Source of the DNA: Furfurilactobacillus milii
GTDB taxonomy: Bacteria; Bacillota; Bacilli; Lactobacillales; Lactobacillaceae
Length of the DNA: 64,000 nucleotides
NCBI RefSeq assembly: GCF_021654115.1
Contig: NZ_JAIWJF010000003.1
Location: 124,001 to 188,000 of the forward strand
Direction of reading: 5' to 3'
Part shown: in pieces, positions 44,383 through 54,109 of the stretch
Layout: every line of letters begins with the position of its first letter
Position numbering within the stretch: the stretch's first letter is position 1
Notes under the pieces: model-generated
What the model saw: the letters and a program-made list of their open reading frames with translations, nothing else
Database searches by the model: none
What the model was told of the DNA's origin: nothing
Position numbers and translations under genes: made by a program

Positions 44383-45873
44383 ATGAAAAAATTTGCGAAG
44401 TGGTTATTTCTGGTCGTGACGATTGTCGTGACCTTGGGTGTAACCGGTAATATGAACACCAAGGCGGACAGTAATACACCAGCAACTGACCAGTACTTGA
44501 GTAAAGTGAAGGCGAAGGGCGAGCTGGTCGTTGGGACGAGTCCTGATTTTCCACCTTACGAATTCACAAAAAATATCAACGGCAAGTCAAAAGTTGTCGG
44601 GATGGACATGGAAATTTCCAAAAAGGTTGCCCATGATATGGGCGTGAAATTAGTTATTCGCCGGATGGATTTTGATTCATTATTGGTCGCACTCCAGACT
44701 GGTAAAGTTGATATGGTCATCGCGGGAATGAGCAAGACACCTAAACGGGCTAAGAGTGTCGACTTTAGTAACGTCTACTACAAGGCCGGTGAAGACTTAG
44801 TTATCAAGAAAAGCGATTTAAAGACCATCAAGAGTTATAAATCGTTAGCAGGAAAAGCAATCGGTGCCCAAACTGGTTCTATTCAGTACAACTTGGTCAA
44901 GAACCAAGCCACCAAGTCAACGCTGAAGGGTATGGACAAGGACACAGACTTAATCCTTGCTCTGCAAACGAATAAAATTGATGCAATTGCTTTGGATCAG
45001 CCGACTGCTGAGGCCTATGCAAAGAATACCAGTGGTTTAGTAGCCATTAACGCTCACTTTAAAGACGAAGGCGAACAAGGATCAGCCATCGCCTTTCCAA
45101 AGGGCGCTCAGTCTTTGGTTAATTCGGCAAATAAATCAATCGCTGAAATCAAATCGAAAAATTTGATTCATAAACAATATTTGCCAAATGCTGGAAAATA
45201 CTTGGCGACAGGTAAGTCCAAATCGGCTAAGGCGGCCAACTCAATGTGGGCTTACAAAGATTTCTTTATTGCCGGGGTTGGTTACACGCTGATGATTTCA
45301 GCAGTATCTGTTGTCATTGGTTTCTTGCTAGGTACTTTGTTAGCCTTAATGCGGTTAAGCAAGAACAAGATTGCTAATGGTATTTCAGTAAGTTACATTG
45401 AGTTTGTGCGGGGCACGCCACTGATGGTTCAGATTCTGTTTATCTACTTTGGTTTAGGCCTCGTGGTTAACATTCCGGCATTACTTTCCGGGATTATCGC
45501 AGTTTCATTGAATTCTGGGGCGTATGTTGCTGAAGTTATCCGTTCTGGGATCAGCTCTATTGCCGTTGGTCAAACGGAAGCGTCTCGCTCACTCGGATTA
45601 TCAAGGTCGATGACGATGCGTTTTATCATCCTGCCACAAGCGATGAAGAACATTTGGCCAGCATTAGGGAATGAATTTGTTTCCTTGATCAAGGAAAGTT
45701 CAATTGTTTCCATTATCGGGGTTAAGGATTTAATCTATCAATCACGAATTGTTCAGGCAGATACTTATCGTGGGGTTATGCCATTACTGATTACCATGAT
45801 TTTGTACTTTATTATGACGTTTGGTCTCTCACGGCTGATGAAGTTCTTTGAAGGGAGAATGACACATGAATAA
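44383..45873 (+). CDS. Amino-acid ABC transporter: fused substrate-binding protein and permease
   Basis: This 496-residue fusion protein has an N-terminal signal/anchor ([17 protein letters not shown]) and a periplasmic-binding-type domain at about 40-270 ([38 protein letters not shown]). A permease domain follows at about 285-496 with the EAA loop [15 protein letters not shown]. The fold family handles polar amino acids, with glutamine and glutamate the commonest substrates in lactobacilli (GlnP-like). No lipobox is present, as expected, because the binding domain is tethered to the permease. The ATG at 44383 follows GAGGGG. It overlaps the ATPase gene by 8 nt. Confidence 0.93.
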   Translation: MKKFAKWLFLVVTIVVTLGVTGNMNTKADSNTPATDQYLSKVKAKGELVVGTSPDFPPYEFTKNINGKSKVVGMDMEISKKVAHDMGVKLVIRRMDFDSLLVALQTGKVDMVIAGMSKTPKRAKSVDFSNVYYKAGEDLVIKKSDLKTIKSYKSLAGKAIGAQTGSIQYNLVKNQATKSTLKGMDKDTDLILALQTNKIDAIALDQPTAEAYAKNTSGLVAINAHFKDEGEQGSAIAFPKGAQSLVNSANKSIAEIKSKNLIHKQYLPNAGKYLATGKSKSAKAANSMWAYKDFFIAGVGYTLMISAVSVVIGFLLGTLLALMRLSKNKIANGISVSYIEFVRGTPLMVQILFIYFGLGLVVNIPALLSGIIAVSLNSGAYVAEVIRSGISSIAVGQTEASRSLGLSRSMTMRFIILPQAMKNIWPALGNEFVSLIKESSIVSIIGVKDLIYQSRIVQADTYRGVMPLLITMILYFIMTFGLSRLMKFFEGRMTHE

Positions 45874-46621
45874 CGAAACGGTGACGCCAGTACTAGAAGT
45901 GAAACATCTGAAAAAGGTCTTTGGTCAAAACGAGGTCTTGAAAGATATTAATGAGCAGGTTAGTAATGGTCAGGTGATTTGCTTGATTGGCCCATCTGGG
46001 GCTGGGAAAAGTACCTTTTTACGTTGTTTAAACATGTTAGACCAACCGACCTCTGGTGAGGTTTTGTTTGAAGGTCAGGACTTAACCAAGTTAGACGATA
46101 AACGGCTAGACAAGACACGTGAAAACATGGGGATGGTGTTTCAGAGCTTTAACCTGTTTCCACATAAAACAGTTATCGAAAACATTAAGCTGGCACCAGT
46201 TAAAGTTAAGGGCGAAGACGATGCAACGGCGACCGCAACGGCAGAAAAACTGTTGAAACAAGTTGGTTTGGAAAATAAGGCCGATGCTTTTCCAGCCAGC
46301 TTATCTGGTGGACAACAACAACGGGTAGCCATTGCGCGGGCACTAGCCATGAATCCTAAGGTAATGTTGTTCGATGAGCCAACGTCTGCACTTGATCCTG
46401 AAATGGTCGGTGAAGTATTGAAAGTCATGCAGGATCTTGCCAGTGAAGGGATGACAATGGTAGTTGTCACGCATGAAATGGGCTTTGCTCGTAATGTGGC
46501 CGATAAGGTTTGGTTCATGGCAGATGGTTATATTCAAGAGTCCGCTGAACCTAAAACATTCTTTGAACATCCTGAAACTGACCGGGCGAAGGACTTTCTG
46601 GCCAAAATTCTTGAGGCATAA
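45866..46621 (+). CDS. Amino-acid ABC transporter ATP-binding protein
   Basis: This 251-residue ATPase energises the adjacent fused permease. Walker A is GPSGAGKST near 38, the Q-loop FQSFNLFPH follows, the ABC signature is LSGGQQQR near 146, Walker B is [14 protein letters not shown], and the switch His is VVTHEMGFA. It resembles the GlnQ family of polar amino-acid importers. The start lies within the end of the permease gene, with GGGAGA upstream. Together the two genes make a complete importer. Confidence 0.95.
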   Translation: MNNETVTPVLEVKHLKKVFGQNEVLKDINEQVSNGQVICLIGPSGAGKSTFLRCLNMLDQPTSGEVLFEGQDLTKLDDKRLDKTRENMGMVFQSFNLFPHKTVIENIKLAPVKVKGEDDATATATAEKLLKQVGLENKADAFPASLSGGQQQRVAIARALAMNPKVMLFDEPTSALDPEMVGEVLKVMQDLASEGMTMVVVTHEMGFARNVADKVWFMADGYIQESAEPKTFFEHPETDRAKDFLAKILEA

Positions 46622-46688
46622 ACATCAGGTTTCAAACTATCGATGATTCGGTTTTTCTTTATCATGAGAGATAATCTTGGAGGCAAAC

Positions 46689-47834
46689 ATGGAAGACGCT
46701 GCTGCATTAAAGATTTTAACGGATTTGATTGCGATTCCGTCGGTTAATGATCGTGAATCAGAGGTTGCTGACTATTTGGCTGGCCTATTTAAGGACTTGC
46801 CAGCCCACATTGAACGTGTTACGTTTGCGCCAGGCCGTGATAACTTAGTTGTTACAATTGGCGACCATGGTCCATTACTAGGGTTCTCTGGGCATGAAGA
46901 TGTGGTTGCGGCTGGTAATGAAGCTGATTGGACCTTTCCGCCGTTTGCCGGCACAATTGATCAGGGTAATGTGTACGGCCGTGGCGCCAGCGATATGAAA
47001 TCCGGTTTAGCCGCACAGGTGGTTGCAATGCTGGATCTGTTAAATTCAAATCAACCGCTGCCTGGGCGTCTTCGTTTGTTAGCTTCAGTTGGTGAGGAGA
47101 CAGGTGAGTATGGTGCTGCTCAATTGACGCAACAGGGGTACGCTAATGACTTGGACGGACTGGTTATTGGTGAGCCCAGTGCGTTTGACATCAAGGTGAC
47201 GCACAAGGGTGTTATTGACTATAAGGTTACCTCTCTGGGCAAGGGCTCCCATTCATCACGTCCTGATCAAGGCATCAATGCAATTACGCCACTGCTGAAG
47301 TTTGCTGAACAAGCTGAGTCAGTGATGGCGGCAAACGACAAACGGGATGATGTATTAGGTGGGCTAACGCACGTGATTAGTCAGATTGGCGGCGGTGAAC
47401 AGATTAATTCAGTGCCAGCAAATGCCTGGCTCACGGGCAATATCCGGACAATTCCGGCTTATCCAAACGATGAGGTCATGGCCCAGTTAGAAGACATTAT
47501 TGAGTCGTTAAACCAGGCAGGCGCTAAATTAAGTATTAGTTATAGTTATCCAGAGCCACCATTACCCTCACAGGCTGGCTCTAAATTAGCGAAAATCACA
47601 CAGGCCGTTTTGAAAAATACCATTCATCGGGGCGGTGAGTTAACTGCGGGAACGGGTGCGACAGATGCCTCGGAATATACGAAGGCAGGCCAGTTGCCAA
47701 TCGTTATCGTTGGCCCTGCAGCGGGGACAACCGATCATCAAGTTAACGAAAACGTGGTCATTGATGACTATTTGACTGGATGTCATTTCTATCGGGCATT
47801 AGCGGAAGCATTTTGGGCACAAGCTGAAGAATAG
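46689..47834 (+). CDS. M20 family peptidase, ArgE/DapE-like
   Basis: This 381-residue zinc-dependent M20 amidohydrolase/peptidase has the first metal motif GHEDVV near 70, the bridging Asp in YGRGASDMKSG near 103, and the general-base pair VGEETGEYG near 137. A dimerisation lid follows (HKGVIDYKVTSLGKGSHSSRPDQGINAI). It is related to succinyl-diaminopimelate desuccinylase and acetylornithine deacetylase, and exact substrate prediction is not safe. The ATG at 46689 has GGAGG 5 nt upstream. It lies 68 nt after the ABC transporter, so a joint role in peptide or amino-acid use is possible. Confidence 0.9.
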   Translation: MEDAAALKILTDLIAIPSVNDRESEVADYLAGLFKDLPAHIERVTFAPGRDNLVVTIGDHGPLLGFSGHEDVVAAGNEADWTFPPFAGTIDQGNVYGRGASDMKSGLAAQVVAMLDLLNSNQPLPGRLRLLASVGEETGEYGAAQLTQQGYANDLDGLVIGEPSAFDIKVTHKGVIDYKVTSLGKGSHSSRPDQGINAITPLLKFAEQAESVMAANDKRDDVLGGLTHVISQIGGGEQINSVPANAWLTGNIRTIPAYPNDEVMAQLEDIIESLNQAGAKLSISYSYPEPPLPSQAGSKLAKITQAVLKNTIHRGGELTAGTGATDASEYTKAGQLPIVIVGPAAGTTDHQVNENVVIDDYLTGCHFYRALAEAFWAQAEE

Positions 47835-47886
47835 GCTAGCAGACAAAAAATCAAATTCAAAACTATTATTAACAAGCTAAGAGAGC

Positions 47887-47996
47887 GGGACATAACACGT
47901 TTTGGCTTTCTCAGGTAACGCGAATAAGGCGTTTATGGGTGTTTTCCCATGAATGCCTTATTCGCGTTAAATGAGCAAAGGTCAGTGTTATGTCCC
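47887..47996. repeat. 110-nt nested inverted repeat
   Basis: GGGACATAACAC (47887-47898) pairs with GTGTTATGTCCC (47985-47996). Inside lies AACGCGAATAAGGC (47917-47930) with GCCTTATTCGCGTT (47955-47968), then TTTATGGG/CCCATGAA closing a 6-nt loop. The segments between the outer and inner stems can also pair partly (TGGCTTTCTCA with TGAGCAAAGGTCA). The whole element would fold as one long hairpin. It lies between the M20 peptidase and uvrC genes. There is no T run after it. Confidence 0.85.
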
Positions 47997-48061
47997 AGTT
48001 TCTTTGAACAAAATAGCCGGGACGTCTAACCAGACGTGTGTCAAACGGACGCTCTTTTATT

Positions 48062-48089
48062 TTGCGAACACGCGTTCATGCGTTATAAT
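48062..48089 (+). promoter_or_regulatory. uvrC promoter with a LexA (SOS) box
   Basis: CGAAC-ACGC-GTTC (48065-48077) matches the Gram-positive LexA/DinR box CGAACNNNNGTTYG in both half-sites apart from the last base. It overlaps the -35 region and spacer of the promoter, whose -10 is TATAAT (48084-48089). LexA bound here would block uvrC transcription. lexA itself lies at the right edge of the window. Confidence 0.7.
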
Positions 48090-48123
48090 TTAACTACGAT
48101 TTTACGAGAACGGAGGCAGTTTT

Positions 48124-49965
48124 GTGGCATCAGAACACATTGAGCATAAATTAACGTTGCTACCGCCAATGCCTGGTTGTTACCTGATGAAGGACATTAA
48201 CGGAAAGATTATTTATGTCGGTAAGGCCAAAAATTTGAAAAACCGTGTGCGTTCCTACTTTAAGAGTAGTCACGAAGGCAAAACTGCCCAGTTAGTGGCT
48301 CACATTGTGGACTTTGAGATGATTGTGACATCGACTGACAAGGAAGCTTTTTTGCTTGAAATCACACTAATTCAAAAACATCAGCCATACTACAACATTA
48401 AATTGAAGCGGGGCACGGGTTACCCGTACATTAAAATTACGCATGAACGCGATCCGCGAATCATCATCGCAAATGATGTTAAACACGACGGTGGGTATTA
48501 TTTTGGACCGTATCCCAATGTTTACGCGGCCGAAGAAACACTACATTTCTTACAAAAGGTCTATCCTTTGCGTCGTTGTTCTGGTTATCAAGGGCGACCA
48601 TGCTTGTACTATCACATGGGCCAGTGCTTGGGTGCCTGCTTTAAAGAAGTGCCCGAGAGTGCCTACGATGAGCAGATCAAACGCATTAAGTCGTTTTTAA
48701 ACGGTAATACCGCACGAGTTATCAAACACTTGCAAACACAAATGAAAGAAGCGGCAGCCAGTTTGGAATTTGAGCGGGCCGCTGACCTACGTGATCAGTT
48801 GCACTACATTGACGTAACGGTTGAAAAGCAAAAGATTATCAGCAACGATCAGACGCCACGGGACATCTTTAATTTCTATTTGGATAAGGGCTGGTTATCC
48901 ATCCAGGTTTTCTTTGTGCGGCAAGCACGTTTGATGAAACGGGAAAAACGGTTGTTCCCAGTTGTTTCAACAGCACCAGAGGAAATGCAAACGTTTATCA
49001 TGCAGTTTTATAATCGAAAAAATGCTGTGCTGCCTAGAGAAATTTTGGTACCCAGCAGTATTGATGAAGAAACGCGGGATTCTATCGAAGATGTGTTGAA
49101 TGTTCCAGTTAACGTTCCTCAACGTGGCGTCCGTCGTGATTTGATGGAAATGGCGGGTAAGAACGCGCGACTGGTGCTGGAGGAAAAATTCCGTTTGTTG
49201 GAGTTAGACGAACACAAAACCACGGGCGCAATGCAAGAAATTGCGGACGCTTTGGGACTGCCGCCAGTTTCTAAAATTGAAGCTTTTGACCATTCTCATG
49301 AACAGGGTGCTGACTTAGTTTCAGCGATGGTCGTTTTCGAAAATGGTCGGCCGAATAAGAAGTTATATCGCAAATATAAGTTACGTACGGTAGATCACGC
49401 TGATGAAACAGCCAGCACGATGGAAGTTATTCGGCGACGTTACACACGTTTGCTTAAAGAACATGCAGATATGCCCGATTTAATTCTGATGGATGGTGGT
49501 GCCATTCAAATGAACGCGGCTAAGGATGTTCTAGAAAACGAGCTTGGATTGGATATTCCGGTCGCTGGGATGGTCAAAAATGATCATCACCGAACGGCGG
49601 ACCTAATGTTTGGCGAGGATGATGAGCATCTAAATCTTGACCCTAAGTCACAAGGCTTTTATTTGTTACAACGAATCCAGGATGAGGTGCACCGGTTTGC
49701 CATCACGTTCCATCGTCAACTGCACAATAAGAATTCATTAAGCTCACGTTTGGATCAAATTCAGGGTGTAGGACCAAAAACACGCGCAAAACTGTTGAAA
49801 AAGTACGGATCGCTGAAGAAAATTGCTGCTGCACCAGTTAGTGATCTACATGAATTAGGCTTGTCAGAAACGGTTGCACAAACCGTTCACGTGGCTGTGG
49901 CTGCCATGGTTACCGGTGAAGCCCAACAGTCGTTAAGCTATCTGGACCGTCAGCAAACAATTTAA
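48124..49965 (+). CDS. uvrC: Excinuclease ABC subunit C
   Basis: This 613-residue nucleotide-excision-repair nuclease makes the dual incision around DNA lesions with UvrB. It has an N-terminal GIY-YIG domain (PGCYLMKDINGKIIYVGKAKNLKNR), a cysteine-containing region (RRCSGYQGRPCLYYHMGQCLGAC) and a UvrB-interacting UVR motif near 200. An RNase H-like domain follows (EAFDHSHEQGADLVSAMVVFENG), with tandem helix-hairpin-helix motifs at the C-terminus. The start is GTG with CGGAGGCAG upstream. A LexA box in its promoter suggests SOS control. Confidence 0.97.
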   Translation: MASEHIEHKLTLLPPMPGCYLMKDINGKIIYVGKAKNLKNRVRSYFKSSHEGKTAQLVAHIVDFEMIVTSTDKEAFLLEITLIQKHQPYYNIKLKRGTGYPYIKITHERDPRIIIANDVKHDGGYYFGPYPNVYAAEETLHFLQKVYPLRRCSGYQGRPCLYYHMGQCLGACFKEVPESAYDEQIKRIKSFLNGNTARVIKHLQTQMKEAAASLEFERAADLRDQLHYIDVTVEKQKIISNDQTPRDIFNFYLDKGWLSIQVFFVRQARLMKREKRLFPVVSTAPEEMQTFIMQFYNRKNAVLPREILVPSSIDEETRDSIEDVLNVPVNVPQRGVRRDLMEMAGKNARLVLEEKFRLLELDEHKTTGAMQEIADALGLPPVSKIEAFDHSHEQGADLVSAMVVFENGRPNKKLYRKYKLRTVDHADETASTMEVIRRRYTRLLKEHADMPDLILMDGGAIQMNAAKDVLENELGLDIPVAGMVKNDHHRTADLMFGEDDEHLNLDPKSQGFYLLQRIQDEVHRFAITFHRQLHNKNSLSSRLDQIQGVGPKTRAKLLKKYGSLKKIAAAPVSDLHELGLSETVAQTVHVAVAAMVTGEAQQSLSYLDRQQTI

Positions 49966-49986
49966 CTTATTTGAGCAAATTTAAGA

Positions 49987-50024
49987 ACGTTGCTTTCAAG
50001 TAGATGGAAGCAACGTCCTTTTAG
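49987..50024 (+). terminator. Terminator after uvrC
   Basis: ACGTTGCTT (49987-49995) pairs perfectly with AAGCAACGT (50008-50016) and is followed by a T-rich stretch. Confidence 0.85.
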
Positions 50025-50105
50025 TTTTAGTTTGGCGAAGTCAGCACAACGTTTGCATTTGAAGAATCATGTTAACAAGATAGTGGCTAAATGCAGAATT
50101 GTTTT

Positions 50106-50134
50106 TTGACCGAGCGTGTATTGCACTGTACAAT
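50106..50134 (+). promoter_or_regulatory. Predicted obg promoter
   Basis: TTGACC (50106-50111) and TACAAT (50129-50134) are 17 bp apart, giving a leader of about 105 nt before obg. A CGAA-TTG-TTCG palindrome (50144-50154) lies just after the predicted start point. Confidence 0.7.
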
Positions 50135-50247
50135 GGGATGAGCGAATTGTTCGAAGATTGACAGACGATTGTGGGACGCACAATTGGTCACCACATTGAT
50201 ATAGAGAAACCAATATATAGAAACCAAGAAATTATGGAGACACACAA

Positions 50248-51567
50248 ATGGCATTTGTTGATAAAGCAACAATTGAAGTAAAAGCAGGAAACGGTGGTAA
50301 TGGGATCGTTTCATTTAGACGTGAAAAATTTGTCGCTAACGGTGGTCCTTTCGGTGGCGATGGCGGACATGGTGGCAGTGTCATCATGGTCGTTGACGAA
50401 GGCTTGCGGACGTTAATGGACTTTCGTTATAACCGACACTATAAGGCCAAACACGGTGGCAACGGGATGACCAAGGGAATGACAGGTCGATCAGCGGCTG
50501 ATTTATACGTTAAAGTCCCAGGCGGAACTATCGTGCGGAACCTTGATACAGACGAAGTACTGGGTGATTTAACGGAACCCGGTCAAGAACTTGTCATTGC
50601 CAAAGGGGGTCGTGGCGGTCGCGGTAACATGAAGTTTGCCACACCCAAGAATCCTGCCCCAGAAATCGCTGAAAATGGTGAACCAGGTCAGGAACTACGT
50701 ATTGGTCTGGAATTGCAATTGTTGGCCGATGTTGGCTTAGTTGGTTTTCCATCTGTTGGGAAATCGACCTTGATGTCGGTTATTACAAATGCAAAGCCTA
50801 AAATTGCCGCTTATCATTTCACGACGATCGACCCTAATATTGGAATGGTCCGTTTGGATGATGGGCGGGACTTCGTTATGGCCGATTTACCGGGTCTGAT
50901 TGAAGGTGCGAGCGATGGTGTTGGTCTCGGCTTTCAATTTCTCCGGCATGTGGAACGGACACGTGTCTTATTACACTTAGTGGCAATGGCAGGCGATGAT
51001 TTTCTCGATGAAGAAAATGCGATGGCTCCGATTGATGCCTTTCATGCGATCAACAAGGAGTTAGGCAATTATGATGCCAGCTTGTTAGATCGGCCTCAGA
51101 TTGTGGTCGCAACTAAGATGGACCTTCCAGGTGCGAAGGAACGTTTCGATGACTTTAAAGCAGCTCTGGATGAAGATGACTCATTGTCAACGAAGCCAAC
51201 TGTAATGGCGATTTCTTCGGTTTCTCACGAAGGATTGAAACCGTTGATTCAGGCAACGGCCACACTGCTCGACCAAACACCAGCATTTGTCCCACAAGCG
51301 GATGAAAATCTTGGTGTTATGTATCAATATCAGGATGACGAAAAGCCTGCGTTTGAAGTTCAGCACACGGATGAAGGTATCTGGTTATTGACCGGCGACA
51401 AGATTGAACGCTTATTTAAGATGACGAATACACAACATGAACAAAGTATGGTCCGTTTTGCCCGTCAACTGCGGACGATGGGTGTGGACGACGCATTGCG
51501 AGAAGCAGGCGCTCAGGATGGCGATACGGTTCAAATTTTGGACTTTACCTTCGATTTTGTTGAGTAG
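50248..51567 (+). CDS. obg: GTPase Obg/CgtA
   Basis: This 439-residue essential GTPase acts in 50S ribosome assembly and stress signalling. It has a glycine-rich N-terminal OBG domain ([32 protein letters not shown]) and a central G domain with [10 protein letters not shown] (G1), DLPGLIEGA (G3) and ATKMDLP (G4). A C-terminal OCT domain (about 350-430) is present. Length is normal. A weak GGAGA site lies before the ATG. The promoter-like hexamers at 50106 precede it. Confidence 0.97.
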   Translation: MAFVDKATIEVKAGNGGNGIVSFRREKFVANGGPFGGDGGHGGSVIMVVDEGLRTLMDFRYNRHYKAKHGGNGMTKGMTGRSAADLYVKVPGGTIVRNLDTDEVLGDLTEPGQELVIAKGGRGGRGNMKFATPKNPAPEIAENGEPGQELRIGLELQLLADVGLVGFPSVGKSTLMSVITNAKPKIAAYHFTTIDPNIGMVRLDDGRDFVMADLPGLIEGASDGVGLGFQFLRHVERTRVLLHLVAMAGDDFLDEENAMAPIDAFHAINKELGNYDASLLDRPQIVVATKMDLPGAKERFDDFKAALDEDDSLSTKPTVMAISSVSHEGLKPLIQATATLLDQTPAFVPQADENLGVMYQYQDDEKPAFEVQHTDEGIWLLTGDKIERLFKMTNTQHEQSMVRFARQLRTMGVDDALREAGAQDGDTVQILDFTFDFVE

Positions 51568-51620
51568 CTGAATCCGGTAATACGGTTATTTGTTCGTGAA
51601 AACGGGTAGGGGTTTAACAG

Positions 51621-53546
51621 ATGCAAACAGCAAAAACGTCGAGTCATCGGCGTTACATAACAGGTATAGATGGTTTGCGGACACTTGCAGTATTGGGTGT
51701 GATCGCTTATCACCTGTTACCAGCGGCACTTCCAGGTGGTTTTCTGGGTGTGCCCATTTTCTTTGGGTTAACAGGTTACTTGGTAACTGATAGCTTTTTG
51801 AACTTGATTAATAAGGGAACTTCACTGGCGGTAAACCATTTTTACAAACGCCGAATTCAACGATTGTATCCGGCTTTGGTGGCAATGTTGGCATTGACCA
51901 GCACGTACATCACGTTGTTTGCCCGTAATCTATTGGTTGGACTGCGGGGAACGATTGTGACCAACTTGCTGTACGTTTACAACTGGTTCGAAATCAATCA
52001 TGGCCAATCGTATTTCGATCGTTTCAACGGTGAGTCGCCCTTCACCCATTTATGGACGTTGTCCATTGAGGGTCAGTTTTATCTGTTCTGGCCCTTTATT
52101 ATTTGGGGACTGGTTAAACTGTTCAAACGCCGTTCACGGGTGGCGGGTGCGCTAATGGTGGGAGCTGTCATATCGGCTCTTTTAATGGCAGTGCTTTTTA
52201 AAGACGCTAATCAGGTCAACCGGGTTTACTATGGCACGGACACGCGAGCCTTTTCAATCCTGATGGGGGCCGCGTTGGCGGCAGTTTGGCCAGCTAATCA
52301 CCTGAATGCAAATCTACACGCTGACGGTCGGCGATTGTTAAACTGGGTCGGCGGCATTAGTCTGCTAGTCATGTTTATTCTGTACTGGGTGATGACAGGG
52401 ACATCAACTTTCACATACCGTGGCGGGATGTTCTTGTTTTCCATTTTTGCGACTGCGATGATAGCCGTTATTGTTCATCCTGGCGCGAGCTGGAATAAAT
52501 GGCTGACTAATCCTGTATTCAATTGGGTTGGCAAACGCAGTTACGGCATTTATCTGTATCAGTTTCCAGTCATGATTTTTTATGAGCAGCGAGTCGTCAA
52601 CATTGCCCAACATACCGTGCTCAATGCGCTGGCTGAATTGGTATTGATTTTACTGTTAGCTGAGTTATCCTATCGATTTATTGAACAACCAATTGCTCAT
52701 GGACGTTTTACATCCTGGTGGGCGACGGTCAGAGCTCCAAAAACTTGGCGGCAATATCCGCGTGAAGTGATTACGAGCACGGTGCTGGTTCTCGCATCAC
52801 TGATAACTATGGTTGGCTATGCTCAAGCAACACCTCGGAAGAAGCCACCCGTTGATGCGGTAACCAAACACATCAAAGCGGCCGGAAAACAGACGGATAA
52901 AAAGAATCGTGAAGTGGCTGCGCAAAAGGGAGCATTTGATGCTTCTGAAAAAGCCACGGTCCAAACGAACCAAAAGGCTAATAAACAATTATCTGCTCAG
53001 CAAAAGAAGCTCGCCAAGGCTTTTGATCTTCAGCCAGCGACAATGTTATCAGCACAGCACATTTCGCTAACGGCGGTGGGTGACTCGGTGTTAGTGGATA
53101 ATGCGGATAGTTTGCAACAAGTATTTGGGCACGCCTATGCAGACGCTAAGGTTGGTCGTCAAGTTTGGGAAGCACCATCAGTGATTCAATCACTTAAAAA
53201 ACGCCATTTACTAGCATCGACGGTTTTAATTAACCTGGGGACAAATTCGCCATTAACACAAACACAAATTGACGCAGTGTTGAAAGCGGTTGGTCCAAAA
53301 CGGAAAGTCTTTTGGGTCAACACAATGGTGCCGACGAAAACGTGGCAAAATCAGGTTAACGATTTAATTGCGCTAAATGCCAAACGGTCTAAGCAGGTTT
53401 ATCTTGTTGATTGGTATGGTGCGAGTCACGATCAACCAAGTTGGTTTGGTCCGGATCATGTGCATCCCAATCCGCAGGGGAGTGTTGCCTATACACGGTT
53501 GGTGACAAATACAGTGGTTCAGAAAAGTATTTCACCAAAAAAATAA
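51621..53546 (+). CDS. OatA-like membrane acyltransferase with SGNH domain
   Basis: This 641-residue acyltransferase-3 family protein has about ten transmembrane helices in the first 400 residues, starting with YITGIDGLRTLAVLGVIAYHLLP (the conserved His). A Lys/Gln-rich extracellular linker (about 400-470) and a C-terminal SGNH hydrolase-like domain follow. The SGNH domain shows the GDS motif VGDSVLVDN near 490, LGTNSPL near 540, and DWYGAS...DHVHPNPQG for the catalytic Asp-His. Such proteins O-acetylate peptidoglycan (OatA) or other wall polymers, moving acetyl groups across the membrane. The exact acceptor is not deducible. GGGG lies before the ATG. Confidence 0.9.
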   Translation: MQTAKTSSHRRYITGIDGLRTLAVLGVIAYHLLPAALPGGFLGVPIFFGLTGYLVTDSFLNLINKGTSLAVNHFYKRRIQRLYPALVAMLALTSTYITLFARNLLVGLRGTIVTNLLYVYNWFEINHGQSYFDRFNGESPFTHLWTLSIEGQFYLFWPFIIWGLVKLFKRRSRVAGALMVGAVISALLMAVLFKDANQVNRVYYGTDTRAFSILMGAALAAVWPANHLNANLHADGRRLLNWVGGISLLVMFILYWVMTGTSTFTYRGGMFLFSIFATAMIAVIVHPGASWNKWLTNPVFNWVGKRSYGIYLYQFPVMIFYEQRVVNIAQHTVLNALAELVLILLLAELSYRFIEQPIAHGRFTSWWATVRAPKTWRQYPREVITSTVLVLASLITMVGYAQATPRKKPPVDAVTKHIKAAGKQTDKKNREVAAQKGAFDASEKATVQTNQKANKQLSAQQKKLAKAFDLQPATMLSAQHISLTAVGDSVLVDNADSLQQVFGHAYADAKVGRQVWEAPSVIQSLKKRHLLASTVLINLGTNSPLTQTQIDAVLKAVGPKRKVFWVNTMVPTKTWQNQVNDLIALNAKRSKQVYLVDWYGASHDQPSWFGPDHVHPNPQGSVAYTRLVTNTVVQKSISPKK

Positions 53547-53568
53547 GGCTCAACGTCAGCGTTGAACC
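53544..53568 (-). terminator. Terminator of the minus-strand gene at 53578
   Basis: On the minus strand, GGTTCAACG-CTGA-CGTTGAGCC is followed by TTATTTTTTT. On the plus strand the stem is followed by AAAC, so it serves mainly the minus-strand gene. Confidence 0.8.
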
Positions 53569-53577
53569 AAACTAGCA

Positions 53578-53880
53578 TCACATAAACATAATTTTTTCGT
53601 CAACCAGACGATAACCAAATAGCTCACGGGTTGTCGGTGACGCAATTGCAGTTTGAACCGCAATTCGCCAACTGCCCGGGAGCTTTTGCGTTCTTGTCAC
53701 GAATGCATCTAGTGTTAATGGTCGACCAGCCTGGGTTAAGTCCAGGTCCAGTACTAATCGACGATCTATCGGAGACTTGGTTAAGCCCACTACTGGCTGT
53801 GGCTTGTCATCAACAGCAACAAATAAGGGTCGCTGCATGTCGTAATCGGCGGTGGAAAATTTAAAATCGACTAAGCGCAT
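53578..53880 (-). CDS. Hypothetical protein (100 aa)
   Basis: This soluble 100-residue protein has alternating hydrophobic and charged residues, suggesting a small beta-rich fold. It has no signal, membrane segment or cysteine. I do not recognise the family. AAAGGA lies 11 nt before the ATG, somewhat distant, and the downstream terminator supports it being a real gene. It stands alone between the OatA-like gene (convergent) and rnz (divergent), with about 230 bp to rnz. Confidence 0.65.
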   Translation of the reverse strand: MRLVDFKFSTADYDMQRPLFVAVDDKPQPVVGLTKSPIDRRLVLDLDLTQAGRPLTLDAFVTRTQKLPGSWRIAVQTAIASPTTRELFGYRLVDEKIMFM

Positions 53881-54109
53881 CGGTTTGATGGTCCTTTCTG
53901 ACTATTTATTAACAGTCATTTTATTACAGTTCAGCTTACCATAGTGGCGGTTGGTGACGATTGTTTTTTGGCTTCAAATTCAGTAGAATTGAATGCGAAC
54001 TGAATGTTGACCACGGTGTCATCGTTCTTATTTAGGAAATCATAACAATGCGTGACTCATTAATAATATAGTAAATACTTTTATATAGGGATTAGGTAGA
54101 AGAATAGTT

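Noticed and set aside
50144-50154. CGAA-TTG-TTCG palindrome near the obg promoter as a LexA box
   Set aside because: Spacing and half-sites do not match CGAACNNNNGTTYG; only a short palindrome remains.
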